DNA from: Chryseobacterium lactis
GTDB lineage: Bacteria; Bacteroidota; Bacteroidia; Flavobacteriales; Weeksellaceae
NCBI RefSeq assembly: GCF_003815875.1
Contig: NZ_CP033924.1
Coordinates: 5,518,001-5,582,000 of the forward strand
Length of the DNA stretch: 64,000 nt
Direction of reading: 5' to 3'
Of this stretch, positions 44,415-54,041 are shown in pieces (the stretch's first letter is position 1; every line of letters begins with the position of its first letter). Under the pieces are notes generated by a model. That model made no database searches, was not told the DNA's origin, and saw only the letters and a program-made list of their open reading frames with translations. The translations under genes were made by a program, and so were the position numbers.

Positions 44415-47216
44415 ATGAAAAGAAATCTGGTTGCATTTTCCCTGTTTATTACTCAGATTATTTGGGCTCAAAACTATTCTCAATACGTAAATCCTTTCAT
44501 CGGAACCGGAGGCCACGGACATACTTTTCCCGGAGCCATTATCCCGTTCGGAATGGTACAGCTTTCCCCGGATACCAGAATTGACGGCAGCTGGGACGGA
44601 TGCAGCGGATATCATTATTCAGATTCTCTCATCTATGGATTCTCTCATACTCACCTGAACGGAACCGGAGTTTCAGATTATGGGGATATTATGCTGATGC
44701 CGACGATGGGAAATCCGAGCTTGAGCAGTAAAGATTATTCGTCAAAATTTTCTCATAAAAATGAAAAGGCTGCAGCAGGATTTTATACAGTGAAATTAGA
44801 TAAAAACAATATTGATGTTCGTCTTACAACAACAAAAAGAGTCGGCTATCATGAATATACTTTCAATAATACCGGGAATGCCAATATTATTTTAGATCTT
44901 AATCATCGGGATAAATTGCTTGAAGGTGAGGTTAAAATTATTGACGATAAGACCATTGAAGTATTCCGGAGGAGTGAAGCCTGGGCCACTAATCAATATA
45001 TCTACGCCAGAATAGAATTTTCAAAACCAATGAAGATCTCTAAAAAAGAAGTGAATGGAAAACAGGACAACAACCTTTTTACCGGAACAAGACTTGCACT
45101 GGCCTTTTCAACCGATGTTAAGAAAGGAGAAAAAATCCAGATAAAAGTAGCAATTTCTCCAACAGGTTATGAAGGAGCAGGGAAAAATATGCTGGCAGAA
45201 GGACAAGCTAAAGATTTTGAATCTGTAAAAAAACAAGCGCAAACTGACTGGGATAAGGAGCTATCAAAAATTGAAGTAAAATCTGATGACAAAAATAAGC
45301 TCGCTACTTTTTATACAGCTCTTTATCATGTTTTTACACAACCCAATATCAATATGGATGTTGATGGGAGATACAGAGGCCGAGATAATAAGCTTTATAC
45401 AGCTAAAGACTTCGATTATTACACGGTATTTTCACTTTGGGATACCTTCAGAGCAGCGCACCCACTAATGACTTTAATTGATAGAAAAAGAACATCCGAT
45501 TTTATCAATACATTCATCAAACAATACGAACAGGGCGGGAAACTTCCGGTCTGGGAACTGGCTTCCAATGAAACAGAATGCATGATCGGCTACCACGCTG
45601 TTTCTGTAATTGCTGATGCGATGGCTAAAGGAATCAAAGGTTTTGATTATGAAAAAGCATTTCAGGCTTCTAAAAACTCTGCCATGCTGGATATTTTTGG
45701 TTTAAATGCCTACAAACAGAATAACTATATCAGCATGGATGATGAATCTGAAAGTGTTTCCAAAACCGTGGAATATGCTTATGATGACTGGTGTATTGCT
45801 CAAATGGCAAAGATTTTAGGCAAAAAAGATGATTACCAGTATTTTATGAAACGTTCTCAGAACTGGAAAAATCTTTATAACCCCAACAATGGTTTTATGC
45901 AACCCAGAAAGAATGGAAACTGGTATGAGCCTTTTGATCCGCGAGAAGTAAATAATAATTATACCGAGGGGAATTCATGGCATTATTCCTACTCAGTGCA
46001 ACAGGATATTCCGGGACTTATAGCAGCACATGGCGGAAAAGAAAAGTTTGAACAGTTTATTGATGCCATCTTTGCGGCTCCGGATAAAACGACAGGAAGA
46101 GAGCAGGTGGACATTACGGGTCTTATCGGCCAGTATGCACAGGGTAATGAGCCAAGCCATCATATTGCTTACCTCTATAATTTTGTGGATAAACCTGAAA
46201 AAACTGATGCTAAAATCAAATATATTCTGGATAATTTCTATAAAAACACGCCGGACGGATTAATCGGAAATGAAGATTGCGGCCAGATGAGCGCCTGGTA
46301 TATTTTGAGTGCTATGGGCATTTACTCAGTAACACCGGGATTACCGGAATGGGAAACGACGACTCCTTATTTTGACGAAATTAAAATCCATCTTGAAGAC
46401 GGAACCACCAGAACTATCACAAAAAATACAGGAAAAGCAGAGCTTAAAAAGCTAGGATTTGAAAATATACAACCTTCAAAGGACTTGAAGTATGCCCAAC
46501 TTACAACGTCTCCGGTTATTGTAGCCGATAGAATTTTCGATTTTTCTACCAAGGTAGCAATCACTACTTTGAATCCTGATGATAAAGTTTATTTTATGAC
46601 TCTGGATGACAGTGATGCCAATAAAAGAAAAACATTTATTCCTTATAAAGGTCCTTTCACCATCAGTAAATCGACCCAGGTTACGGCGTATGCTGAAAGA
46701 AAGGGTGAAAAAAGTTCGGTGACTGTTGCCAATTTCAACAGAAGACCTAATTATTGGGACATTAATATTCTTTCAAAAGTAACTCCACAATATACAGCCA
46801 ACGGAAAGCTGGCTCTTATCGATGGAATCAGAGGTGATGTGAATTGGAGAAAAGGAGAATGGCAGGGATATCAGGGGCAGAATTTTGAAGCTGTTATTGA
46901 TTTTAAATCACCTCAGCAAATTACCAAATTATCTTCGGGCTATCTTCAGGACAGTAAAGCATGGATTCTGATGCCTAAAAAAGTAGAATATTATGCCTCG
47001 ATGAATAACAAGGATTTCTTTCTGTTGAAAACGATCGATAATGATATTGACCCCAAAGATGAAAAAGTACAGATCAAAGAATTTTCCACTGAAATTCTTC
47101 CTACAGAGGCTCGCTACATCAAAGTAAAAGCTTATTATTTCGGAAAACTTCCGGAATGGCATCAGGGAGCAGGCGGGGATGCCTATATTTTTATTGATGA
47201 AATTTCTGCAAAATAA
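44415..47216 (+). CDS. GH92 alpha-mannosidase with F5/8-type C-terminal domain
   Basis: A 933-residue exported exo-acting, calcium-dependent alpha-mannosidase, probably alpha-1,2, acting on N-glycan or yeast-mannan-type substrates. Signal peptide (ending IWAQ); GH92 signature at the start of the mature protein (YVNPFIGTGGHGHTFPGAII, FSHTHLNGTG); catalytic (alpha/alpha)6 region with ASNETECMIGYHAV, NYTEGNSWHYSYSVQQD, GNEPSHHIAYLYNF and GNEDCGQMSAWYI. Then come a chitobiase/HexA C-terminal-like beta domain near 725-775 and a discoidin-like domain near 800-930 (WQGYQGQNFEAVIDF). The next gene follows after 9 bp. Confidence 0.95.
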   Translation: MKRNLVAFSLFITQIIWAQNYSQYVNPFIGTGGHGHTFPGAIIPFGMVQLSPDTRIDGSWDGCSGYHYSDSLIYGFSHTHLNGTGVSDYGDIMLMPTMGNPSLSSKDYSSKFSHKNEKAAAGFYTVKLDKNNIDVRLTTTKRVGYHEYTFNNTGNANIILDLNHRDKLLEGEVKIIDDKTIEVFRRSEAWATNQYIYARIEFSKPMKISKKEVNGKQDNNLFTGTRLALAFSTDVKKGEKIQIKVAISPTGYEGAGKNMLAEGQAKDFESVKKQAQTDWDKELSKIEVKSDDKNKLATFYTALYHVFTQPNINMDVDGRYRGRDNKLYTAKDFDYYTVFSLWDTFRAAHPLMTLIDRKRTSDFINTFIKQYEQGGKLPVWELASNETECMIGYHAVSVIADAMAKGIKGFDYEKAFQASKNSAMLDIFGLNAYKQNNYISMDDESESVSKTVEYAYDDWCIAQMAKILGKKDDYQYFMKRSQNWKNLYNPNNGFMQPRKNGNWYEPFDPREVNNNYTEGNSWHYSYSVQQDIPGLIAAHGGKEKFEQFIDAIFAAPDKTTGREQVDITGLIGQYAQGNEPSHHIAYLYNFVDKPEKTDAKIKYILDNFYKNTPDGLIGNEDCGQMSAWYILSAMGIYSVTPGLPEWETTTPYFDEIKIHLEDGTTRTITKNTGKAELKKLGFENIQPSKDLKYAQLTTSPVIVADRIFDFSTKVAITTLNPDDKVYFMTLDDSDANKRKTFIPYKGPFTISKSTQVTAYAERKGEKSSVTVANFNRRPNYWDINILSKVTPQYTANGKLALIDGIRGDVNWRKGEWQGYQGQNFEAVIDFKSPQQITKLSSGYLQDSKAWILMPKKVEYYASMNNKDFFLLKTIDNDIDPKDEKVQIKEFSTEILPTEARYIKVKAYYFGKLPEWHQGAGGDAYIFIDEISAK

Positions 47217-47225
47217 AAACTATCT

Positions 47226-47993
47226 ATGAAAAAACTCTTATTATTACTTTTTTTGCTTTTAAGTATTGTAGAAATATCTGCCTGCAGTTGCATTGGCAAT
47301 TCCTTTTCACAGAACTATCAGGACGCTGATGTAATTGGTGTGGTTAAAATAGTAAAAGTATATGATCAAAATAAACAGCGAAGAACATATAAAGTTGATA
47401 TTGAATTCGAAGAAATTTTTAAAGGAAAATCAATCAAAACAATTATTGTGAGCGGACTGATTGGAAAATCAAAATCTGCAGCATGTGAGCTGAATGTAAA
47501 ACCTCAAGAAAGATACCTGATCTATTTACAAAAATATGATAACATTTATTCTATCGATTATTGTACACCAAAGTCCAAACTACAAAACAGAGTAACAGAA
47601 GATGAAAAGTCATGGTTTGAATATTTGGGTAAAGCCATTTCTTATTTAGAAAAAAACAAATCAGGTTTTCAAAATCTGCAGTTTGCCACCTGCTACCAGG
47701 AAACTCCAACCGATGATAAATCGGATTTATCTAAAATCAGCGATTTCAACCCAAAGCAGGAATTCGCTATTTATAAAGTAAAAGTTAATAATCTGGCTGG
47801 AATTCAGGAAATCTCTCCAATTGCAGGTTTTAGCCATAAAGATGAAACAATCAGGGATATTCTGAAAACGAAATTTAAGGTTGACATGCCCCACAGTTCT
47901 TCAGATTCTGAACCAAAAGAATTTCTGTTATTTCTCTGTTACGATAAAAATAGTATTGAAGATCCTGAAAGCGAAGTAATATATTCTGATTAG
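47226..47993 (+). CDS. TIMP/NTR-like lipoprotein
   Basis: A 255-residue exported protein. The signal peptide ends EISACSC; ISAC fits a lipobox, and the CSC start followed by ADVIGVVKIVKV also fits the N-terminus of TIMP/NTR-like domains, in which the first Cys of the mature protein is free or lipid-bound. Further Cys residues (AACEL, DYCTP, ATCYQ, FLCYD) may form disulphides. Bacterial relatives have no proven inhibitor function. It is probably co-transcribed with the GH92 gene. A bidirectional terminator follows. Confidence 0.75.
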   Translation: MKKLLLLLFLLLSIVEISACSCIGNSFSQNYQDADVIGVVKIVKVYDQNKQRRTYKVDIEFEEIFKGKSIKTIIVSGLIGKSKSAACELNVKPQERYLIYLQKYDNIYSIDYCTPKSKLQNRVTEDEKSWFEYLGKAISYLEKNKSGFQNLQFATCYQETPTDDKSDLSKISDFNPKQEFAIYKVKVNNLAGIQEISPIAGFSHKDETIRDILKTKFKVDMPHSSSDSEPKEFLLFLCYDKNSIEDPESEVIYSD

Positions 47994-48002
47994 AACTAAA
48001 AT

Positions 48003-48040
48003 AAACCCTTCTTCAGTATTTTTGAAGAAGGGTTTGTTTT
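48003..48040. terminator. Bidirectional terminator between the TIMP-like and PhyH genes
   Basis: AAACCCTTCTTC pairs perfectly with GAAGAAGGGTTT around a 9-base loop. A T-run follows on the plus strand, and the convergent gene stops at 48043. Confidence 0.88.
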
Positions 48041-48042
48041 TA

Positions 48043-48765
48043 TTAATTCATTCTTTCTGACCATTGCAGGACTTCCGGAAGTTCCATGTCTGAAAATTCT
48101 ATATGGATAACTCTTCTCTTCTTTCCGTTGGTTGTCCGGTTGGAGCCGTGAAGGATAAGAGGCTTCATGATCATAATTCCTCCCTTTTCCACCTTGCAGA
48201 TATTCTCTTTTTCTACCGTCCAATCAATCGTTTCAGGTCTGTAGATTCCTTTGGCATGAGAGCCCGGAACGACCTTTAATGCTCCGTTATTTTCATCCGT
48301 ATCGTCCAGATGAATTCTGATGGTGAATATATTTTCCAGCACATTCAGCGGAGGTTGTACAGCAAACTGGTTTTGTTTTGTCGTCCATGGTCCGAAGCCT
48401 GATAATTCTGTTTTTTTATCCACGGAAATTGTCAGATCCTGATGATAGGCAACATACCAATTGGAAGTTTCCGGTTTATCAAAATAAATACTTTTTACCA
48501 CGAAATATTTTTCTCCAAAGATGTCTTTTATGATTCTTTTGATATTGTCATTAAAAATCAGATCCTTAATTTCCGGGATTTCTTTTAAAAACTGTCTGAT
48601 AGCAAACAGATCTTCAGATTTCCTGAAATTTTCTCTGGAGGTATCAATACTGTTGAGAACATCAATTATCTTTTCAATTTCTCCCTCAGAAAAAACGGTA
48701 TTGATAACAGAAAAGCCATATTCATGAATATGGCTTTTATATAATTCTAAGTCTTTTAAACTCAT
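48043..48765 (-). CDS. Phytanoyl-CoA dioxygenase (PhyH) family protein
   Basis: A 240-residue Fe(II)/2-oxoglutarate-dependent oxygenase. The metal-binding HxD is seen in AYHQDLTISVD near residue 117, the distal His in LILHGSNRTTNGKKRRVIHI near 211, and the Arg that binds 2-oxoglutarate follows. The acceptor substrate is unknown; the family hydroxylates many small metabolites. It starts 3 bp after the dicarboxylate symporter gene on the same strand. A symporter that can bring in 2-oxo- or dicarboxylic acids next to a 2OG-dependent enzyme is a sensible pairing, but that link is inference. Confidence 0.88.
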   Translation of the reverse strand: MSLKDLELYKSHIHEYGFSVINTVFSEGEIEKIIDVLNSIDTSRENFRKSEDLFAIRQFLKEIPEIKDLIFNDNIKRIIKDIFGEKYFVVKSIYFDKPETSNWYVAYHQDLTISVDKKTELSGFGPWTTKQNQFAVQPPLNVLENIFTIRIHLDDTDENNGALKVVPGSHAKGIYRPETIDWTVEKENICKVEKGGIMIMKPLILHGSNRTTNGKKRRVIHIEFSDMELPEVLQWSERMN

Positions 48766-48768
48766 TAT

Positions 48769-50019
48769 TTAGATTTTGTCTAAAGGTTCCGTTAATTGTC
48801 CTTCCCATTTGGAAACTGCGGACGTCGCTAATGTATTTCCTAATACGTTAGTCATACTTCTTCCCATATCACAGAAATGGTCAATTGGCAAGATTAAGGC
48901 AATACCTTCCGGTGGAATTCCGAACATTGAGCAGGTGGCTACAATAATTACCAATGAGGCTCTTGGGACACCCGCAATTCCTTTTGAGGTAAGCATTAAC
49001 ACCAAAAGCATGGTAATCTGCTGTCCAAGCGTCATTTCGATGCCATAAATCTGTGCAATGAAGATAGAGGCAAATGTCATATACATCATACTTCCATCCA
49101 GGTTGAAAGAGTATCCTAAGGGTAAAATAAATGATACTACTCTGCTGTTACATCCGAATTTTTCAAGCTCTTCTACCAGTTTAGGGAATACGGCTTCTGA
49201 ACTTGTTGTAGAGAAGGCAATCAATAAAGGTTCTTTAATTCTCTTCAGTAAATCGAAAAGACGGTTTCCTAAGATAAAATAACCTACCAATAAAAGTACC
49301 AGCCAAAGAACTCCCAATGCAAAGAAGAAATCTCTCAAATAAATTGCATATACTTTAAAAATTTCAAATCCGTTGGTCGCAACTACTGCAGCGATTGCTC
49401 CCAATACACCGAAAGGAGCAAACCACATGATATATCCTACCATTTTAAGGATGGCATGGGCTATAATATCAAAAAGTTTCACTACAGGCTGCGCATATTC
49501 TTCGCCCAAATTAGCCAGGGCAACACCAAACATAATAGCAAATACAACGATCTGCAAAACTTCATTGGTTGCAAAAGCTTCAAATAAACTTTTAGGGATC
49601 ATATGTTTTACGAAGTCTTCCATGGAAAAACTTTTGCTGCTTTTAAGAAGATCTTCAGCAGAAGCCACATCCTGAATTGGTAATTTCGTTACATGTCCCG
49701 GCTCAAGCCAGTTCACCAACATTAATCCGATAAAAAGAGAAACCAAAGAAGCGGAAATAAACCAAAGCATTGCCTTCGTTCCTACTCTTCCGATCATTTT
49801 GATATCACTCATTTTAGCAATTCCCACTACAAGGGTCGTAAAAACCAACGGTGCTATAATCATCTGTACCAACCTGATGAAAACAGTTCCCAACAATTTT
49901 ATGTTCTTGGAAAAAGGTTCTGCACTTTCCGGATATTTCACATGTACTATGCCTCCGATTCCTACTCCCAGAATAAGTGCAATGACAATCGCTATAAAAA
50001 GTTTATTTTGTCCTTTCAT
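48769..50019 (-). CDS. Dicarboxylate/amino acid:cation symporter (DAACS)
   Basis: A 416-residue inner-membrane transporter of the GltP/DctA/EAAT fold, taking up glutamate, aspartate or C4-dicarboxylates with Na+ or H+. About eight transmembrane helices and two re-entrant loops are expected. Family signatures: the HP1 serine-rich AFSTTSSEAVFPKL, the TM7 SFNLDGSMMYM (NMDG-type motif), HP2 GIAGVPRASLVII and TM8 LPIDHFCDMGRSMTNVLGN with the substrate-binding D, R and N. It is first in a two-gene unit with PhyH; a TAnnTTTG box lies 20 bp upstream. Confidence 0.95.
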   Translation of the reverse strand: MKGQNKLFIAIVIALILGVGIGGIVHVKYPESAEPFSKNIKLLGTVFIRLVQMIIAPLVFTTLVVGIAKMSDIKMIGRVGTKAMLWFISASLVSLFIGLMLVNWLEPGHVTKLPIQDVASAEDLLKSSKSFSMEDFVKHMIPKSLFEAFATNEVLQIVVFAIMFGVALANLGEEYAQPVVKLFDIIAHAILKMVGYIMWFAPFGVLGAIAAVVATNGFEIFKVYAIYLRDFFFALGVLWLVLLLVGYFILGNRLFDLLKRIKEPLLIAFSTTSSEAVFPKLVEELEKFGCNSRVVSFILPLGYSFNLDGSMMYMTFASIFIAQIYGIEMTLGQQITMLLVLMLTSKGIAGVPRASLVIIVATCSMFGIPPEGIALILPIDHFCDMGRSMTNVLGNTLATSAVSKWEGQLTEPLDKI

Positions 50020-50038
50020 ATATATAGTTCAATTTGCG

Positions 50039-50046
50039 CAAATATA
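50039..50046 (-). promoter_or_regulatory. Candidate -7 box of the symporter-PhyH operon
   Basis: On the minus strand TATATTTG matches TAnnTTTG exactly, 20 bp before the symporter start. No well-placed TTG was found. Confidence 0.45.
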
Positions 50047-50181
50047 ATGGTTTTTCAATTGGCATCAGATTTTATTCAATAGAGGTTAATTTTATATTAA
50101 GTTTTTAATCTTTAAAAATTAATTCCCTGGTTTAGAAAATATTGCAAAAAATTTAAGAAACATTTATTGAATTTTTATTCC

Positions 50182-50209
50182 TTTGGTATAAATTTTATTA
50201 TTACATTTG
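50182..50209 (+). promoter_or_regulatory. Candidate promoter of the BON-domain genes
   Basis: TTTG (50182-50185) and TACATTTG (50202-50209) are separated by 16 bp, close to the Bacteroidota promoter layout. The start codon is 31 bp downstream. Confidence 0.55.
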
Positions 50210-50239
50210 ATTGTATAACAACATTAATAAATATACAAT

Positions 50240-50725
50240 ATGAAAAAAACTATCGCAATGGCTGCATTGGCTGTAGCTGTATCTTTCGGAGCAGTTTCTT
50301 GCAAAAAGAAAGTTTCTGATGCTGATCTTCAGACTCAAGCTACAACTGTAGTAACTTCTAATCCCAATGCTTCTGTTGAAGTAAAAGAAGGTGTTGCTCA
50401 CTTAAGCGGAACTTTCGCAGACCAACAATCTAAAGATGCGATGATTGCAAAATTAAAAGCAATTAGCGGGGTAAAAGATGTTATGGATATGTCTACTGTA
50501 GCAGCTCCGGCACCGGCACCAGTTGATACGGCTTCTGCTGTAGATCCTGCTGTTCAGAAAAAAGTTCAGGATGCTGTAAAAGATTTCCCTACTGTAAAAG
50601 TAGAAGTAGTAAACGGACAATTAACTCTTACAGGAAACGTTTCTGCTCAACAGGCAAGAAAAATCAAAGAATCTGTAGATGCTTTGAAAATCGGGAAGTA
50701 TAACAATAACCTAATTGTAAAATAA
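50240..50725 (+). CDS. BON-domain lipoprotein
   Basis: A 161-residue envelope protein. The signal peptide MKKTIAMAALAVAVSFGAVS is followed by C and KKK; AVSC fits a lipobox. Two BON-type domains follow: residues 28-85 (VVTSNPNASVEVKEGVAHLS, then GVKDVMDM) and 103-161 (AVKDFPTVKVEVVNGQLTLT), joined by an Ala/Pro linker. BON domains bind membranes or polymers and are common in osmotically induced lipoproteins such as OsmY. It is coupled to the SH3 gene 6 bp downstream, which shares a BON-like N-terminus. Confidence 0.85.
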   Translation: MKKTIAMAALAVAVSFGAVSCKKKVSDADLQTQATTVVTSNPNASVEVKEGVAHLSGTFADQQSKDAMIAKLKAISGVKDVMDMSTVAAPAPAPVDTASAVDPAVQKKVQDAVKDFPTVKVEVVNGQLTLTGNVSAQQARKIKESVDALKIGKYNNNLIVK

Positions 50726-50731
50726 TTTAAA

Positions 50732-51151
50732 ATGAGCGAATTACAAGATAAATATTCAGGAGTAGTTTCAGCAGCACAATCTGCAGGAATTTCAAATCTA
50801 CAGGTTCAGGAGCAGGACGGAATTCTTTATGTTTCCGGAAATGCTTCCAACACCGCTGCTAAAGACGCAGTATGGAATGCTTTAGGAGCAATTGATTCTA
50901 CATACTCTGCTTCAGATATCAATATCGATGTACAGGTAGCAGGTCTTGCTTCAGGAGCTTCTTTAACTGTAGCAACTGACGAGTCTAATCTTAACATCAG
51001 ACAGGAGCCTTCTACAGAAGCTGCTGTAGTAGGAAAAGCTGCGAAAGGTGCATCAGTAACTTTAATTGAGCAAACTTCTGATGACTGGTGGAAAGTGAAA
51101 ACTGCCGATGGCCAGGAAGGATATGCTTATTCAAGATATTTGAAAGCTTAA
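50732..51151 (+). CDS. BON-like plus bacterial SH3 domain protein
   Basis: A 139-residue protein without a signal peptide. Residues 1-70 resemble a BON domain (AGISNLQVQEQDGILYVSGN), and 75-139 are a bacterial SH3 domain (NLNIRQEPSTEAAVVGKAAKG, then DDWWKVKTADGQEGYAYSRY). The layout recalls LysM/BON cytoplasmic proteins such as YgaU, with SH3 in place of LysM. SH3 domains of this class bind cell-wall peptides, so the lack of an export signal is notable. It shares a transcript with the BON lipoprotein; a terminator follows. Confidence 0.85.
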   Translation: MSELQDKYSGVVSAAQSAGISNLQVQEQDGILYVSGNASNTAAKDAVWNALGAIDSTYSASDINIDVQVAGLASGASLTVATDESNLNIRQEPSTEAAVVGKAAKGASVTLIEQTSDDWWKVKTADGQEGYAYSRYLKA

Positions 51152-51188
51152 TTTTGAAAAATTCAATTTTAAAGAAATATTTTTAAAG

Positions 51189-51217
51189 AAACATCCCTAT
51201 ATTGGGATGTTTTTTTA
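51189..51217 (+). terminator. Terminator of the BON-SH3 operon
   Basis: AAACATCCC pairs with GGGATGTTT around a 6-base loop, then a run of T. It lies just before the true start of the next gene at 51241. Confidence 0.88.
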
Positions 51218-51240
51218 TTTTTACCGCTGTGAAAAGACTA

Positions 51241-53979
51241 ATGAAGAAAATAGTAATGGTACTGGCTTTGGTATTCACAGCCTTTATTCTACACGCTCAG
51301 AAAATACATATCGATGGTAAAGTATTGGGTTTTGATAAAAAGCCTGTAGAAAATGCTACCGTATATTTGTTGAAAGAAAAGGATTCGTCTATTATCAACT
51401 ACACCGCCACCAATAAAGAAGGTAAGTTTTCTCTGAAAATGGATGAAATGAAAGAACCTTCGCTTTTAAAAATTGACGCTGACAAATTATCACCCTACTC
51501 AAAAAAATTTGAAACAATCTCTCAGTCTCTATCCCTGGAAGATATTAAGCTCAGTAAAAGCAATACTGTTACCCAAATTGATGAGGTCAAGATTACAGTA
51601 TCTCCTGTTAAAATTAAAAAAGACACCATAGAATTTAATGCCTCATCTATCAAGGTGCGTCCCGATAGTAAAATTGAAGAACTTCTGAAGCAGATTCCCG
51701 GTGTAGAAATCAACAATGACGGGAAAATAACGGTCAACGGAAAAGATGTGGATCAGATCATGATCAATGGGAAACCTTTCTTTGATAAAGACGGTAAAAT
51801 TGCCCTGCAGAATTTACCGGCTGACATCATTAAAAATATTCAGTTTACAACCACCAAAACCAAAGAAGAAGAACTTAGCGGAAAAACACCAAAGTCTCAA
51901 AATACTACTATTAATTTTAATATTGATGAAAAGAAAAACAAGGGACTGCTTTCCAGACTCTCTGTTGGTTATGGTTCAGACAAGCGGTATGAAGCCAGCG
52001 GACTTGTAAGTTATTTCAAAGGAGATACGAAAATCAGTGTTTTAGCCTCGTCAAATAATATCAATTCTCAGGGCTTTTCCCGTGATGATGTTTTTGACAG
52101 TATGGGAAGCGGCAGAAATTCCTGGACGGGCCAGGGAGGATCCGGAGGTAGCCAGGGCGGAGGAAAAGGCATACAAAGATCTACCACCTTAGGACTGAAC
52201 TACAGTGATAAATTGGGAAAAGATGCACATCTGGATGCTTTTAGTTTAACCTATTCAAACTCCAATACAGATACAAAATCTAAAGTTTCCAGGGCTACAC
52301 TTCTTCCGGAATATACTCTTCAGACTCAATCTGAAAATACCGGTAAAAATGAATCCAGGCAATATGGTTTTGACGCCTCAGCAAAGATTAAACTGGACTC
52401 TTTGACAACTATTTATATTTCCCCAAGGTTTAGTAAAAACAGTACCTTTTCAGTCAGCCAGTCACAATCTTCAACCCTGAGAGACAACACATTATTGAAT
52501 GAAAGCAATTCTTATTCGAATAATCAATCGGAAAGTAATTCATTTAACCCCACCATTTATTTTTCCAGGAAATTTAAGAAAGAAAGACGTGTGGTTTCTG
52601 CGAATATCAACACGACTATTTCTGAATCCAATAGAGACAACCTAAGCCAGTCTCAGAATACATTTTATCAGAACTCAGGAAATACAACAGATAACCGGGA
52701 TCAGCTGGCTAAAAGTAAAAATCAGAATAATGATTTTAATTTCAATGCGGGATATACTGAACCCATTTCAGACTCTGCAACGGTAAGTCTTGAAGTAAAA
52801 TATACTACCAAATCGTCAAGGGATATAAGGGATATAAATGATTTTGATATAGCCACGGGAGAATATTCAAAATACAATATGCTTTTATCTAACAGTATGA
52901 GGCAAAAAATCAATCAGATTTCTCCGGAACTGACTTATCAGCTTAGCAAAAAAAAGCTGAATATTTGGGCTTCCCTGAATCTTGATATTTCAGATATGAA
53001 GGTTAATTCTATTTTTAACGGACAACAATATGATCTGCAGAAAAATTTTGCATTGCCCGGCTATAATGTAAACTTTTATTATCAGCTTGCGGAAGGTAAA
53101 AATCTAAGTATCTACAACTATTCCAATTTCACCATTCCCAGCGCAGAGCAGTTGACTCCCTATAAAGATGAATCTAATCCTTTGGTTACTTCTACCGGAA
53201 ATCCTGATTTGAAAAATACATGGACGAATAGTCTATCTTTTTATTTCAGCAATTATAATAAGATTAAAAATATCAGTTACTTCGTCAATGCCGGTTTTAC
53301 TTACAGAAATAATGATATTATTAATTATTCCAGATATGATGCCTCGGGTAAACAGATTATCACCTACGACAATGTAAGCGGGAATAAGAGCATTAATGCA
53401 GGCGGAGGCTTCACCAAAACCTTTAAATGGAATAACAATAAGTTTACCATTAATCCCCGGTTTAATATGAATTACGCTTATAATAATGGTTTTATCAACG
53501 GACAGGCATTTACAAGTAATTCCTATACTCTCAATCCGGGACTGAATCTTATTTATGAGATTAAAGATAAGATGACGATAAAACCTTCATACCGCCTTGG
53601 ATATAGCTTTTCCAACTACACCAATTATAGCATTGACAAGATCAATACAGCCAATCAGTCTTTAAAACTGGAACTTACCAATTATCTGTTCCAGAGCAGA
53701 TTTGTATTCGGAAATGATTTTGAATACAATACCAACTCCAATATAGCACCCGGTTTCAAAAAGGATTTCTACTTCTGGAATACCAGTCTGGGATATTCAT
53801 TCTTTAAAAAACAATTTACTGCAAAAGTAAAAGTTTATGACATTTTAAATCAGAACCAAAGTGTAAGGAGAACAATCACAGATTCTTATTATGAAGACCG
53901 TGAAGACCTTATTCTGAAACGATATATTATGTTCTCGATCAGTATGAAGCTGAATAAATTTGCCGGTAAAAAAATGTAA
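51241..53979 (+). CDS. TonB-dependent receptor-like outer-membrane beta-barrel protein
   Basis: A 912-residue outer-membrane protein. The start at 51241 gives the signal peptide MKKIVMVLALVFTAFILHAQ; the in-frame ATG 39 bp earlier lies inside the terminator of the preceding operon. A carboxypeptidase-regulatory-like domain (20-100: IDGKVLGFDKKPVENATVYL) is followed by a plug region (IEELLKQIPGVEINNDGKIT, MINGKPFFDKDGKIA) and a long beta-barrel with a glycine-rich loop (GQGGSGGSQGGGKG). The plug resembles that of siderophore or oligopeptide receptors of the family, but substrate and TonB box are not clear. Single gene. Confidence 0.9.
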   Translation: MKKIVMVLALVFTAFILHAQKIHIDGKVLGFDKKPVENATVYLLKEKDSSIINYTATNKEGKFSLKMDEMKEPSLLKIDADKLSPYSKKFETISQSLSLEDIKLSKSNTVTQIDEVKITVSPVKIKKDTIEFNASSIKVRPDSKIEELLKQIPGVEINNDGKITVNGKDVDQIMINGKPFFDKDGKIALQNLPADIIKNIQFTTTKTKEEELSGKTPKSQNTTINFNIDEKKNKGLLSRLSVGYGSDKRYEASGLVSYFKGDTKISVLASSNNINSQGFSRDDVFDSMGSGRNSWTGQGGSGGSQGGGKGIQRSTTLGLNYSDKLGKDAHLDAFSLTYSNSNTDTKSKVSRATLLPEYTLQTQSENTGKNESRQYGFDASAKIKLDSLTTIYISPRFSKNSTFSVSQSQSSTLRDNTLLNESNSYSNNQSESNSFNPTIYFSRKFKKERRVVSANINTTISESNRDNLSQSQNTFYQNSGNTTDNRDQLAKSKNQNNDFNFNAGYTEPISDSATVSLEVKYTTKSSRDIRDINDFDIATGEYSKYNMLLSNSMRQKINQISPELTYQLSKKKLNIWASLNLDISDMKVNSIFNGQQYDLQKNFALPGYNVNFYYQLAEGKNLSIYNYSNFTIPSAEQLTPYKDESNPLVTSTGNPDLKNTWTNSLSFYFSNYNKIKNISYFVNAGFTYRNNDIINYSRYDASGKQIITYDNVSGNKSINAGGGFTKTFKWNNNKFTINPRFNMNYAYNNGFINGQAFTSNSYTLNPGLNLIYEIKDKMTIKPSYRLGYSFSNYTNYSIDKINTANQSLKLELTNYLFQSRFVFGNDFEYNTNSNIAPGFKKDFYFWNTSLGYSFFKKQFTAKVKVYDILNQNQSVRRTITDSYYEDREDLILKRYIMFSISMKLNKFAGKKM

Positions 53980-54010
53980 CACCATACTTTTATATATATT
54001 TTCTATCAAT

Positions 54011-54037
54011 GGCCGGAAACTTTTCCGGCTATTTCTT
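54011..54037 (+). terminator. Terminator after the 51241 receptor gene
   Basis: GCCGGAAA pairs with TTTCCGGC around a 2-base loop, 32 bp after the stop, followed by a T-rich stretch. Confidence 0.8.
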
Positions 54038-54041
54038 AATC

